Origin: Scalesia atractyloides
Taxonomy: Eukaryota; Streptophyta; Magnoliopsida; Asterales; Asteraceae
Direction of reading: 5' to 3'
Length of the DNA: 64,000 bases
Assembly (NCBI GenBank): GCA_947069175.1
Contig: CAMTDV010000030.1
Coordinates: forward strand, 94,483,916 to 94,547,915
Position numbers and translations under genes: made by a program. Below are positions 33,439 to 45,155 of the stretch, one piece after another. The stretch's first letter is position 1; the number at the start of each line of letters is the position of its first letter. The notes below the pieces were generated by a model, which was given only the letters and a program-made list of their open reading frames with translations, was not told where the DNA came from and made no database searches.

Positions 33439-34299
33439 GGAAGGAGAACGTCCGGTGGTGTTAGGGTCGTTAGAGCAAGGGTTGAACATGAAGCACGTTG
33501 AGAGAGAGGTTGGTAAATTTATTTGATTTAACTGCTTTTCTATTACAAGGATATATCTTTTTTAAGAAAAATTTATAACCACAAAATTAAACGTCTACCC
33601 ACTCTAGGGACTATATGTGTTACGGTTAAATGAACAATATAGAGCATATGTGTGACTCTAGAAAGATGGGAACCTAAAGTGTAATATGATCTAACCACAA
33701 AAATCATCCGTGTGTTTAGCTCCACAAGTTCAATACCAAGGTTCCACTAATTGATTTGGCAATGGAAGCTCACAAGCACCTCGTATCTTCTTCATGTTGG
33801 CGTCGCACGCCATAACCGAAAAGAGTTCTCTCCTCTTTCCATAAAACACAGATGGATTTATCTACTCTCTTCACGAACACCACCGATGGATTTCACCCTC
33901 CCTCTCTACTCCCCTCTCGCAATCTTCACCCATGGGCGTTCAATCACACTTATTGCTTCCTCCATTTCTCCTCTACGTTGTCTCCAACAAAAACAATAGT
34001 AGTGTTGGGATGCTCTAATCTAAACACAAGAAACAAACATGTCAACCTTCCAACTAGCCACTAGGTTGTTTTTCTTATTAATAGTTATAATATTTAACAT
34101 ATGTTATCTTTTTCAGATATTCAAAACTTTATATGTTTTTTAATATAAACACTAGAACTACCATATTTCTCAAGCATTGTTTAATAAGTTAAATATCATC
34201 ATAAACGTTTTAGAATATACAAATAGTTTCTTTTAGAAAAAAAAAACAGATGTTAAAGAGATTCGCGTGTTAGAAAAAGAGAATAAAGTGACTATTTTG
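33439..34299. other. Unassigned interval
   Basis: No gene supported. A proline/serine-rich open frame near 33751-33999 lacks family hallmarks. TTAGGGTCGTTAGAGCAAGGGTTG and GGGATGCTCTAATCT at the two ends (33460, 34010) suggest a small MITE. Confidence 0.3.
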
Positions 34300-35840
34300 C
34301 ACATCTATATCTATACTATATAATAAAGTAAACCTACGAAGGACATCTGTCGTATTACTATGCATCCTAAGAATTGTTTTTCCGCTTTTTTTTTCTTTAA
34401 TTTAACTAATTAATTAATATCCATAAATTGTTCGTTATCTTTTTCAGGTTCAAATATGATCTATATTTTTTCTAATTGATAAACCAAGTCATAGATATAA
34501 TCATACTACTTCATCCTTATTTAACCTAAAAACTATCTTACTTTCATATGTTTATCAAACGAATATTTTATCAAATCCTACTTTTCACCACTTTTTATTT
34601 ATCAACACTATATCAATCCAATATTCTTTATTTGTTTTTAAATTAGATAAACACTGTTTGAAAACTTTATCAAGCTAAAGAAATATAATTAAATTTTAAT
34701 AATCAAATTTAATCGTATTCATCTAATAATTCATAGTCACACCAATTTGGTGATTTCCTTTAATCTAATCTAATCTACTCATAAAAGACTACAAAAAATA
34801 TCATATGACATTCTCTCCTTCATTCTCATAAATTTTATTAATATTTATTTAATACAAGCTTAGAACCCCGTGTTTTACACGGGTTGTATAAATTATCTTA
34901 TACGATAAGTAATATAGTTATATTTTTAAACCCGTGTATTGCAAGAGTTAAATAAATATAATGTAATCGATTAACACATATATGCGTCAAGATATGTATT
35001 TAAATGATGAATTTGATGGTAGAACCATTATAATATTTGATGATCATTAATAAGAGAAAAAATAAAAGAAATAAAAAATAAAAAACAGAGATTCGGAAGT
35101 TTGTGATTTAATATTATTTTTTTATTTTTGTACCCTATTAAATATTAAATAATAATATTGAAAACTAATTTAACTAAATATAATTTAAATGAGAATAAAA
35201 ATATATATTTGCCTGGTTTTACAAAGAGAAAAAAAACTTATACTATTTCCTACCGATAAGGAGAAAATATAAATTATATTATTATTAATTCATATGTTGA
35301 TAAAAAAATTATAAGAAAAAAACTTTTATCTCCTACTAAGAAGGAGAAAACACAAATTATATATTATTATTATTATTATTAATTCAAATTTTGATAAAAA
35401 AATTATAAGAAAAAAACTTCTATTTCCTACAAAGGAGAAAATACAATTTTTATATTATTATTAGTTCAAAGTTTGATAAAAAAAATTATTATCCTTATAT
35501 AAATTACATTTTGTTAAACTACTGTTTAGTATTATTGACGTTTAGTAGAAATAAGAAATTGAAAAATAAGATTAGAAGACGTTTATCCTTTCCTAAAATT
35601 TTGTTTAATTTTTTATAGAAAAACAAATATTTATTCTTATCTAGTTGTGTTTAAAATTATTTTTATTATTTAATATAAGAGATAAATAGAAATATTATGT
35701 GAGAAAGCACTAGAAAATGACACGTGTCCAAAAAAGATTTTCATTTATTAGTATAGAAAGATTAATATTATTAACTAATATATATATATATAACTTATTT
35801 TTATCCTTATCTTTATCTAAGATAAATAAATAACTTCAAT
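34300..35840. other. AT-rich block with Helitron-like hairpins
   Basis: TCTATACTATATAATAAAG near 34311 resembles a Helitron 5' end. CCCGTGTTTTACACGGG (34867-34883) is a perfect 7-bp-arm hairpin like those before Helitron 3' ends. Repeated TTATAAGAAAAAAACTT(C/T)TAT(C/T)TCCTAC units occur at about 35220-35440. No helicase gene. Confidence 0.4.
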
Positions 35841-36771
35841 TTTGCAATTTAGACCCTTTATTTTTTTTTTACTTTTAACCCAAAGTTTTTCATCTGTTGC
35901 AATTTAATCTCAACGCTTTTTTATTTTCAGTTTTGGTCCACTAACTTTTCATTTTTCTCAAGTTTTTTCGTTTCGTTCTAAATTTTGTGAGTTGACGCAC
36001 CGCAACGTGCGCGTGGGGTTTAACATATTTTCATATATTTTTCTCGTTTGACTGGCCCGTCGCAACACATTTATTTTTCTCCATTTGACAAGTTCGTCCA
36101 ACGTACGGGTCCTGGATTGACTTAGTTATTTTTTGCCTATGTTTTACATTTCGGTTTAATTTCTTTGCACGAGTGTTCGTGATTCAAAGATTTTACGACT
36201 GCTTTTCGCTCGGCGTTATTTTTTCGTTTTTTATTTATTTTGTTTTTACGAGCTTTTCCGATGTTGGTGGTTACTGACAGTGATATAGCATTGATACTAC
36301 TTGACATAATTTTACGACAACCGCTGCAATGCAGGGGCTAATACAAGTTTATATAAAGCCGTAACTATTCATTCGAAATCGCACGCCGTCAGGTATTGAA
36401 ATCGGGTTTCATTGGAATCTCTAGATTTTTTGATTAATATGAAATTAAGGGGTAATCTTGACTATCAAGATATTGACTTTTGTGGATACAATGTTATTTT
36501 CACTTCGTTCGCTCGAACGTGAGTTTATATTACATGTACCTTGCTTTATTTTATCTTTCTTCGTTCGATTTCATGGTAAATGTTGACGTGGTCATTGATT
36601 AGGATTATTGTTTACCAATAAAACAATATTTACAAATTTATAACTTCTTTGTATATTTTCTTAGTACGTTTATATTTTTACTAAGTTTGTGCTTTAATTC
36701 TAATAACTTTTATGTATCATGGTTATTTAATTTACATGTAATCGTAGTAATTTATAGCTTTAAAATTTATA

Positions 36772-36808
36772 TAAACTAGAATTACCAACCGCCGCAATGC
36801 GGCGGGGA
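36772..36808 (-). other. Helitron-like 3' terminus
   Basis: On the minus strand CCGCCGCATTGCGGCGG, a strong hairpin, is followed nine bases later by CTAGT, the classical Helitron 3' end (CTRR before T). Confidence 0.55.
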
Positions 36809-37125
36809 TTCGTTAGTTATATATCATATTAGATGAAAGCCAAATGTTTCTTACATGACCGCGAACCTGTGTGTAAAACATAGAAAAGAATAAGTAAGTT
36901 GATCTCTGACACTCGCGTTGTGACATACTTATCAAAATGGGGGAAATAGACGCGTTGCGACAAGCAAGTCAAACGGGGAAAAATAGATGAAAAAACGTTA
37001 AACCCCACACGCGCGTTGCGACGTGTTAACTCGGAAATTTAGAACGAAACGTTAAAGGGAAAACTTGTGAAAGATGAAAAGTATAATGGATTGAAATTTA
37101 AAAAGTGTTAAGGTTAAATTATAAA

Positions 37126-38403
37126 GAGTTAAATGCTTGGTTGGTCCCTGTGGTTTGCAAATATTGCAGACTTGGTCCCAGTGGTTCACTAATTACATAC
37201 TTGGTCCCAGTAGTTTCAATTTTTGCACTCGGGTGGTCCTTACCACTAACCTTTATTAGATTTCTCAGTTAAGTATATGCGAAATTACTATATTACCCTT
37301 AAAATAATAAAAATAAAAAATAAAGAAGAGGGGCCCACTACTCATCTTCTTCCTCACTCCATCTCTCTCTTTCAAAAACTCAGCCACCACCACCTCTCCT
37401 TCACAAACCTGCAATCTCCACCACCTCTCCTTCACAAACCTGCAACCTCCACCTCCACATTAAATCTGAAAATTGTTGACAACAGATGAAGAATATGGCC
37501 TGAGTATCATCATCTCCATGTATGTATCTCAAAGAACAATCCTTATGATAAACAAACATACTATCTCCAGAAATCGAGTGAGACTGAGTCAAATTCCCAA
37601 TGTGGTCGTTAAACATTGCAATATGTACAAGCCCATGAATGACAGCTAAGACACTAGGAAACGAGTGAGGCGTTTCAGGTGCTTTCAACGCAAATTTGTT
37701 CATCTTAATAGGACAATTCATGCACTTCAAAACCGCAGACAAATCATCCTCTAACTTCTGCCCAACCGGATAATCGAGACACTTGAGAACGTGTTTTAGG
37801 GTTTCAATAATGTTAATGTTTGATGGTAAGGGTTTCAGTTTGAGTGTGACCTGGCAGTTGGTTGTGGAGAGGAAGGAGTTGATGGTGGAAACGGCGTGGA
37901 GTTGGTAAGAGCGGTCGGTGATGGCGACGGCGGCGTTGCGGTGGTGATTGGCGCCGGTGGAGTGAGCGGAGGAGGGACGGCTGCTGCAGAAACTGGCGTC
38001 GGAGTCGCGGTGGGAGACGGAGATTCCGAAGGAGAACTACCATGGATCGGCCGGTGTTGGAGTGGTGGCATGAGGACGGCGTCCGGCGGTGGGTTGACGG
38101 TGGAGGAAGTGGTAGTGGTGGTGGGTTGGAGGTGGAGGTGGTGGTAGGTTTTACAGAGGGAGAGAGGGGTGGGGAAGAAGATGAGAAGGTGGGACATCTG
38201 TTTTTGTTTTTTATGTGTTTAACTGTTTAGGGGTAATTTAGTCATTTTGTACTCACTTAACTTAGAAATTTAACATTGGTTAGTGGTAAGGACCATACGA
38301 GTGCAAAAATTACAAACACCGGGACCAAACGTGTAATTAGTGAACCACTGGGACCAAGTCTGAAATATTTGAAAACTACAGGGACCAACCAAGCATTTAA
38401 CTC
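37126..38403. mobile_element. Pack-MULE carrying an NDC80 gene fragment
   Basis: Long inverted ends begin GAGTTAAATGCTTGGTTGG (37126) and end CCAACCAAGCATTTAACTC (38403); about 150 bp of each arm matches (TGGTCCCTGTGGTTT and so on). The flanks AATTATAAA (37117-37125) and AATTGTAAA (38404-38412) form a 9-bp target duplication with one change, as made by Mutator-type elements. There is no transposase; the cargo is a host gene fragment on the minus strand. A 34-bp motif is tandemly doubled at 37389-37456. Confidence 0.85.
37504..38015 (-). pseudogene. Captured NDC80 (HEC1) kinetochore gene fragment
   Basis: Minus-strand translation gives the N-terminal region of plant NDC80, a microtubule-binding subunit of the outer kinetochore: DSDASFCSSRPSS, then SYQLHAVSTINSFLS, IETLKHVLKCLDYP, LEDDLSAVLKCMNCPIKMNK, ALKAPETPH, LAVIHGLVHIAMFNDHI and LRYIHGDDD. 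This covers the calponin-homology-like head; the coiled coil that forms most of the family's length (about 570 residues) is missing. The frame is open across the head, but upstream it meets a stop and a frame change around 38000-38040. After GDDD homology ends near 37504. A hybrid transcript is conceivable; function is unlikely. Confidence 0.85.
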
Positions 38404-38460
38404 AATTGTAAATGAAGAAAAGTTTCGGGTTAAAAGTAAAAAAAATCAAAGGGTTTAAAT

Positions 38461-38938
38461 TGTAAAAGATATAAACTTTTTGAATTATTAATGAAAAATC
38501 AAACTAATCAAAGGGTTTAAATTGTCAAATATTGAAACTTTAGGATTAGAAATGAAAAATCCAATTTTTTTTTTTTTTTGAGAAACTCCCAAAAGTCATA
38601 GTACAACTACCATAGTATTTGCTTATTTATAGTTTATAAATTGTATTTGTTACACCCATGTGTCACACGGGTTAAATAAATATTATTTATATACTAAATA
38701 ATAATAAAAAGTTATATCTTAAAAAAAACCTATGTGTTTGTTACTATAGCCCAACAATTTAAAATTATACATAAGGTAATATCGGTTAATTGTATAACAA
38801 ATTAATAGGGATAAATTTATAAGTTATTTAAATATTTACTTCAATGTTAATCACATGATGTGAAAGTAATTAAAAAATTTCCTAAAGAACTGATCGTTAA
38901 ACACTTTAGAAGCGGGTTAAGCACTTTTGTGGGACGAT
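38461..38938. other. AT-rich interval
   Basis: No gene seen. ACCCATGTGTCACACGGGT (38654-38672) is another short hairpin of the kind found near Helitron ends. Confidence 0.35.
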
Positions 38939-39282
38939 CATCAGACACACTATGCAAACAAACAATTTTCATCATTCAACCCGTGTAATACACGGGACTA
39001 TAACCTAGTAACGTTGATACATAAAATCAAATATTGATATTTATGAATATAGAAGAAAAAACTGACCGTCTCCAATGCATTAGTCTATAAACACTGACAA
39101 ACTTACTGTCATCAGACACACTATGCAAACAAACAATTTTCATTATTCAACCCGTGTAATGCACGGGACTATAACCTAGTAACGTTAATACATAAAAGCA
39201 AATATTGATATTTATGAATATAGAAGAAAAAACTAACCGTCTCCAATGCATAAGTCTATAAACACTGATAAACTTACTGTCA
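38939..39282 (+). repeat. Tandem 171-bp repeat, each with a Helitron-like 3' end
   Basis: CATCAGACACACTATGCAAA begins at 38939 and again at 39110. Each copy contains CCCGTGTAATACACGGG or CCCGTGTAATGCACGGG, then ACTATAACCTAGT. Hairpin plus CTAGT is the Helitron 3' signature. Divergence between the copies is only a few bases. Confidence 0.65.
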
Positions 39283-40997
39283 TATAACAATCCATTCTTT
39301 AAAAACAACATTATTCTAACTAATCTCATTCACAAAAATCCTTAAGTTTTTATATTATCACGATCTTCTACATTTATTTGTATAACCACTTTATTAACTT
39401 ACTAAGAATTTTAACAAACTAAAACTTAATAATAAAATTGTAAAAAATTGAAATACAACGGCAAGAAAAGGTAGAAATTAAAACCAACTGGGCCGCACTC
39501 CTTTCTTCTCCATCTTGTGATCGGACTAGCCATTGCGGTCCCAAACCCTTCTCATCGGACAAAAGGGAATTAAAGGACAAAATACCCAACCATGGCCACC
39601 ACCCAGTCCATCGCCTCCTTCACCATGTATGCATTGGCCATGTACAAATTCGTGCAATACAACCATGTAAGCGTTTGTGGCTAGGTCGTCCGTGAGTGTC
39701 ACGAGGACATCCATTGGTGTAGAAAACACGCGTGGAGATAGTCTAAAAATGAGACATATTTGTTATTTCCTCTTTACAAATTCATAATATATTAATGGGT
39801 TGTATGTCTCAGCTATTAATGGTTGAGACTTTTTATTAGTTTAATAATTACTCATTTAGAAATTGCTAAACAGCCCATAAATATAATATAATTTTTATAA
39901 AACAAAATTTAATGAAGCATTTTTAAATTACATTAAAAAAATGAAACGTAGGTTATGAGTTTTGACCTAGTGTTATTAAAAGTGAAGGTGAAAAAGGAAG
40001 GTTTCAGAAAGAGCCAAATAGGATGGAATCTCTGCAGAAAGAGGCTTGTACGGTACTGCTGCAACACCATCACTGTTGGATGGAGATGGATGCTGTGGTT
40101 TTGGTGCTGTCCCTGGTACTTTACATAACAAACACAAACACACACCCCTTCCCTTGTTCTTTTCTTCTTATCATTTAATCCATTATCCATCCATTAACAT
40201 CCCAAATTAGTTGTAAATTACATGTATAATAATATATGGAGAGGCATGTTCTACAAAAGTTAATTTTCATTGTAGGAGTGATAAAACCTCGGAGTAATGA
40301 TAAAATTGTTGACATATTACCTGCAGATCACAAGTTCAAGTCACAAATACAACCTCTTATATAAATACAGAGTAAGGATGTGTAAGAGCCTCATGCCTTG
40401 GGTTCGCATTTTTAAATGATATAAACATGAATGTCATGAACATTTTTACATAACTATAAGATAAAATGGGATAGAAGGCCTTAACGGATACATGGTTGTT
40501 ACATAACCGCTTTATCTAGCATATAGTTAAAATAACATCTACTCATGTATGGGGTTTTGCAATTAGCTAAATAAAACTTGGTTATGTGTTAAACGTCTGT
40601 ATAGGCACGTTCAATGCAAAACTAATTTCAACTAGAGAGCCACAAAATAGCCATAAACACGTGTATATAGTAAGAAATTAAGAGAAGCGGTTACATAGTT
40701 AAAAAAAAGCAACTTGTATAGTTCACAACTAAACAAGGCTGACTCAATCTTTTCAGAGGCCTAAAACATACTAAAAGTTGTATTAAAAGACATCTATATT
40801 GCTCATCAAGTTATTTAAAACTTGTAATTACACCCCTTAATCAACTCCAAAAAGCACTTATAAAGAATTACCATAAATTAATCTCATTTTTAAAATCCAC
40901 ACAAAACCTCCACAAGAAAACACCAAGATGATTATTTTTCATCTTTTTTTTGTCTCCCCCCACCAACAAAACCAAAACACAAACAAAGATTAATAAT
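39283..40997. other. Unassigned AT-rich interval
   Basis: No gene supported. At 39480-39740 a GC-richer stretch with several short open frames on the minus strand lacks any recognisable family. The 3' part should contain the 3'UTR of the minus-strand WW gene. Confidence 0.35.
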
Positions 40998-42199
40998 TTA
41001 ATTATTATCATCAGATCGGTCAAAGTGAAGGAGTTGACCACAACATTTGGGGCAATCCTCCACTTGTTTTGGCACCATGAAGTACATGAAACATCCCTTA
41101 CATCCGGCCACCACTAACACATGCCCTCCTACCCTACTTTCACCTTCATCTTCTTCATCATTTTGCTTCTGTTTTTCTGATGATGAAGCCGCTGGAGACG
41201 ACTCGACCGACGAGCTTTCGCTGTCGGCATACGAGCTCTCATCGTCTTCGTCGTCGTAGTCGCTATAATAGTAGCCGCTATAATCGTCGTCGACCGTCCG
41301 AGGATCCTCTTTTGATTTCATGCCTGTTCTCCAGTTTAGGTAGTACATCTCACCAGTCTGATTTCAAATTATCAAACATATGTTAAAAAATATTAATGCA
41401 ACATACATGTTTCAGATTTTGTAACCATTAAGTTGGTTTAAAAGAAACATTAATTTAATTTAAAAAAAATATGAGACGGGTTAAAATCACACTCATAACA
41501 AAGCTACTGTTAGGATATGAGACGGGTGAAATATATGAAAACCATACATATATCCTAGAGAATAGTGATGTTGCTTCTAGAGAAAACCTCCGCTCAACAA
41601 AAATAACATATAAACAAAAACATTAAAATCTTGCGACATCTATATTTCAAATTGATTAAAAGCATCAATTTAATAACAAGAAAATATGATCAACAACAAC
41701 GTTTTACCATACCAAAGCTATTAATAGGATCTAGGACGGGGATTTAAGAGAACAGAGAGAAAGAGGGGTTGCTTTACCCTAGACTTTACATATAATCAAA
41801 AACATTAAAATGATGAATCAGGTCTAACTGGAAACAGTCTTTCGATCTCATAAAATATTGGTAATGTTAGCGCTCATCTAACCCATCTACGACCTTAGTC
41901 TAGAAGTGGAATATTACCGGGTACGTTTGTTTGAGGAAAACAACGTTAAACACTTGATTTAAATTGTCATAGAATAAAAAGTTAAGGAAGAATGGAACCT
42001 TTAAATCGAGGCATTGCTCCCAATGATAAGGCAATGTTATATTTGAATTGAGATCCAAGGTGGCGTCGGAGGAGTTAAGATTGCGGTGGCAATGAGAGTC
42101 GGTGGTGGTGGTTGTGGTGGTTGTATGGTGGTTAAGAGAGAAGCTTTGAAGAGATCTTTCAAGTGATGCGGTGATCGCTGCTATGTTTGGTGCGGTCAT
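40998..42199 (-). CDS. WW-domain protein, CURLY FLAG LEAF 1 (CFL1)-like
   Basis: Two exons on the minus strand, 42199-41999 and 41357-40998, joined in phase 0 through donor AAG|GTTCCA and acceptor CAG|ACTGGT, give 186 residues. The join restores a WW domain, HWEQCLDLK then TGEMYYLNW and DPR, with both signature tryptophans, the YY pair and the final proline (about residues 56-87). An acidic Ser/Glu/Asp low-complexity stretch follows, then a conserved C-terminal block GCKGCFMYFMVPK and CPKCCGQLLHF with CX2C pairs that may bind metal. This layout is that of CFL1 proteins, which bind class IV HD-ZIP factors and dampen cuticle formation in rice and Arabidopsis; the role here is by family. The first ATG of the open exon is used. 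A Thr-rich run sits in the N-terminus. Confidence 0.85.
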
Positions 42200-42447
42200 A
42201 CTTGATTAAGTAGACACAAATTTAACAGAAAAACCAACCAAGACTAGGTGGTAATAGAGGGGGTAGATAGAGATAGACACATAGATATAGAGATGTGTGT
42301 CTAAAGAGGAAAGTAAGAGTATGTTAGGTGTTAGGATTTGACGAGTTTGTGCGAATAAGAAACCTTGAACCCTTCAACCACTAAAAATATAGTGTGTGAC
42401 AAAAGTGGTCCATCTACTTTTAGTCTATGTTGTTTTCATTCTTCCAC
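42200..42447 (-). promoter_or_regulatory. Upstream region of the CFL1-like gene
   Basis: Contains AGAGATAGACACATAGATATAGAGATG-like purine-rich tract (42268-42296), probably 5'UTR, and no evident TATA box. Positional assignment. Confidence 0.3.
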
Positions 42448-42458
42448 TTTTGATTCTT

Positions 42459-42764
42459 TATTTTTTTTTAACGGCCCACTAAATTACCGGATAAGCATTC
42501 TAGGATGCCCTCAATCGAGCAAATGCATTCTCTCATCCATAACGGTCAGAGTTAGATGCATACCCGAGCCACCAAGCCACCAGTCCCGGGAAAACCCGCC
42601 GCCCGAAGTCCTACTGCGGTAAAACCCGGTTCTGCTCGGTTTCGAACTGACGACCTCCAAAGAGGCCTATTCTAAACTTTATTGTCACCACCAATATCCT
42701 TCAAAATGATGCTAGTGAGAATTGAACTTTGGACCTCAAATAGAAAAACCAAGTGACTAACCAG
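42459..42764 (-). mobile_element. SINE, GCCGTT-A-tail family, member 3 (complete)
   Basis: TTTTGATTCTT at 42448-42458 and 42765-42775 is an 11-bp target duplication. The minus strand starts with A-box-like TTAGTCACTTGG and B-box-like AAGTTCAATTCTC, passes AGTTCGAAACCGAGCAG and GGGTTTTCCCGGGACTGG, and ends GGGCCGTTAAAAAA. Best preserved of three relatives in the window. Confidence 0.75.
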
Positions 42765-42775
42765 TTTTGATTCTT

Positions 42776-44284
42776 AATTAGTGATCCTTTATAAATTGAA
42801 GTATATGACTAAATAGCATTCATATCCTTTTCATCAAATCTACTTTTTAATTTTAGTAAAACCAAATTTATATTCTACCAGCTCATTTTAATTAAATAAT
42901 ATTTTTTATAACTTTATTATTATATTTTTTTCTCCACTTTTAAAATATACTAAAATATTATAGAGGACAAATAGCGTCCTCTCAAATATATAAATGAATA
43001 GTAATATTTAATCTCTCCTCCACTCACAACTATTTTTTAAATATAAAAACATCACTCACAAAATTTGGTAAACGGATTATGAGTGCTCACATATAAATAT
43101 CATAACTCATAAGTGATTTAATGATCTTTCCACCAAGTATGAAATCACATTCACCATAACTCAATTTCCTATAACTTAAATCTTAAATAACATATAAATC
43201 AAATTTTGAAGTTCTTAACAATATATTAAATGGCAACGTAGGACCAGCCCATTTAGTAAATACACATGCACCTTAGAAAGGAGATCCTAGGTCCAAACCT
43301 GTTTAAGGTGTATATACTTTAATTTCCAATCATATTCTTTTTTGAATCTCATTAAATGTTATTGTAATGAATTGATTATTTTAATTCAGTCATAGTCATA
43401 ATGCTATGAGGTCAAAATTGGAAAGAATTAATTGGAATTGGTAGTTTTTTCTGGACGACAAATAAGAGACTGACCACCCGGGTAAATCCAGTGGCAAAAG
43501 GCCACAAACGCAAACGAAGCTTGTGACTAATCTGTCACCATTTCAAAGAAAACTCACCGCTCAAAGGCCTATTCTGGAAAAACTTCTTACTCAACCCAAA
43601 TATTTGTGCTCTAGGCGAGACGTAAACCCATAACCTTTGAATTAAAAGATCATGAGATTGCCAATGCCACAAACAAGATTGGCTAGAATTGCAATACTAA
43701 AAGAAGCTTCCATTTTTTGACGAATATAAGAGGATTTATGCATATAAAAGAGGTCAAAGTACGATGGAAGGCACGTTCCTAGAAAAGAATATATAGAATA
43801 CAGAAGCAATATTGACTATACATATACACATAATGTATATGAAAAAAATGTGGATTGACGGATAATTAATGTGAAGTGATGTATGATTTGTCCATAATGC
43901 AACTATTCAATGAGAGGTTCTTAATCAATATAGAATATATACATGATGACGTTCAAAAAATAATATATGATGACATTATTTTACGTAAAATTAACTACAT
44001 TTGTATTTGGTTGTAAATACATAATGTTAACAAAGTATAATCTCTATTATAAATTAAAAATGCAAAATCTAAAATAGTACTTAAATCGAGAAATAAGATT
44101 TGAGAGTTGGAATTAAAAACAAAAACTGGAATCCAATCCAACCACTCTGCTCGGATCATTGGCAGGGGCAGACCCAAATACAAGCTTAGGTGGGCGGGCG
44201 CTTCCTGAAAAAAAATATTAGTGTATTTTATAGGTAAAAAACTCGATTGGATCCCTTGAAAGTTTGGTTGAACCCTTCGTTCAC
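42776..44284. other. AT-rich interval with one SINE-like relic
   Basis: No gene seen. At 43445-43690 the minus strand shows TTTGTGGCATTGGCAATCTC and GGTTATGGGTTTACGTCTC, a weak A/B-box pair typical of SINE heads. CAGGGGCAGACCC at 44162 may be an eroded hAT end. Confidence 0.35.
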
Positions 44285-44615
44285 ACCCAGTGTCGGATCT
44301 AAAAAATCCGCTAAGGGGTAACGTTTTATAAAAAAACGGTAACGAAATCGAAAAAAATCAATTTTTTTCCAAAATTTACACTAATTTTACACTACTACCG
44401 GAGCGCCAAGCCGTAGCGGGGATTGCCCTTGTTATACACTAGGTCCGCCCAGTGGTGGATCTAAAAAATCCGCTTAGCGGTAACGTTTTATAAAAAAACG
44501 GTAACGAAATCGAAAAAAGGTCAAATTTTTCCAAAATTTACACTAATTTTACACTACCGCCGAAGCGCCAAGCCGTAGCGGGGGTTACCCCTTATTATAT
44601 GCTGCATCCGCCCCT
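44285..44615. repeat. Tandem 168-bp duplication in a CAGNGGCGGA element
   Basis: GGATCTAAAAAATCCGCT..GGTAACG through GCCAAGCCGTAGCGGGG occurs at about 44294-44450 and again at 44457-44610. End motifs CAGTGTCGGATC and GCATCCGCCCCTG are inverted, as in hAT-type elements with CAGNGGCGGA ends; no clean target duplication. Confidence 0.5.
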
Positions 44616-45155
44616 GGGTCCGCCCTATTCGCACCCCTACAAAATAATTCCTGAATCCGTCACTGATCATTGGTTCAATCAACCTGCGTGTTTAAAAAGA
44701 GGCGGTTTCAATATTGGATTCAACAAAATCGATTATGCAGCGGGTTTCGGGTCAGGTCTAGTTCTAAAACAATGTGGTTTATAACCCAAATGAACTGTAG
44801 CATGAATGTTTTTATTATTATTATTATATTGGTTTTGAAAGGAGTTGGGAAAATGAAATGAGATAAATGGTAAGGAAACAAGAATTGGGGAATCTAGTTC
44901 TAATTGTAAGATGTACAGAAGAGCTGGGCTAAGTTTGTCTCGCATGACATGACGACAACATTACCCACCACCACCTTTTGTTGTCGCACATGCAACCCAC
45001 GTCCCCAAAACTATACTAACTAATTACTTTCTCACATTTTTATAATAAATAACTCATAATCAATTTATAATAAATAACTCATAATCAACACTTCAATACT
45101 ACTTGCTTACTTTCTATAAAAACTTAAACCGAGTCTAGATTAAAGGAGTTTGCAT

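Larger units (their letters stand above)
35840..38460. mobile_element. Large inverted-repeat element split by a Pack-MULE
   Basis: The left arm (35840-36120) is imperfectly reverse-complementary to 36910-37125 continued at 38404-38460. Shared pieces include CGTTTCGTTCTAAATTT, GTGGGGTTTAAC, TTTGACT..CC/GTCGCAAC and, beyond the Mutator insertion, TTTACTTTTAACCC versus GGGTTAAAAGTAAA. The centre has CCGCCGCAATGCGGCGG (36790-36806). Confidence 0.55.

Noticed and set aside
33751..33999. Small secreted-like protein gene
   Set aside because: Only composition suggests it; overlapping frames are equally open.
37813..38043. Arg-rich ORF and Pro/Thr-rich ORF (37835-38197) as separate genes
   Set aside because: They are other frames of the captured NDC80 fragment.
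39526..39729. 67-codon minus-strand ORF
   Set aside because: No family match recognised, no start context, surrounding DNA is repeat-like.
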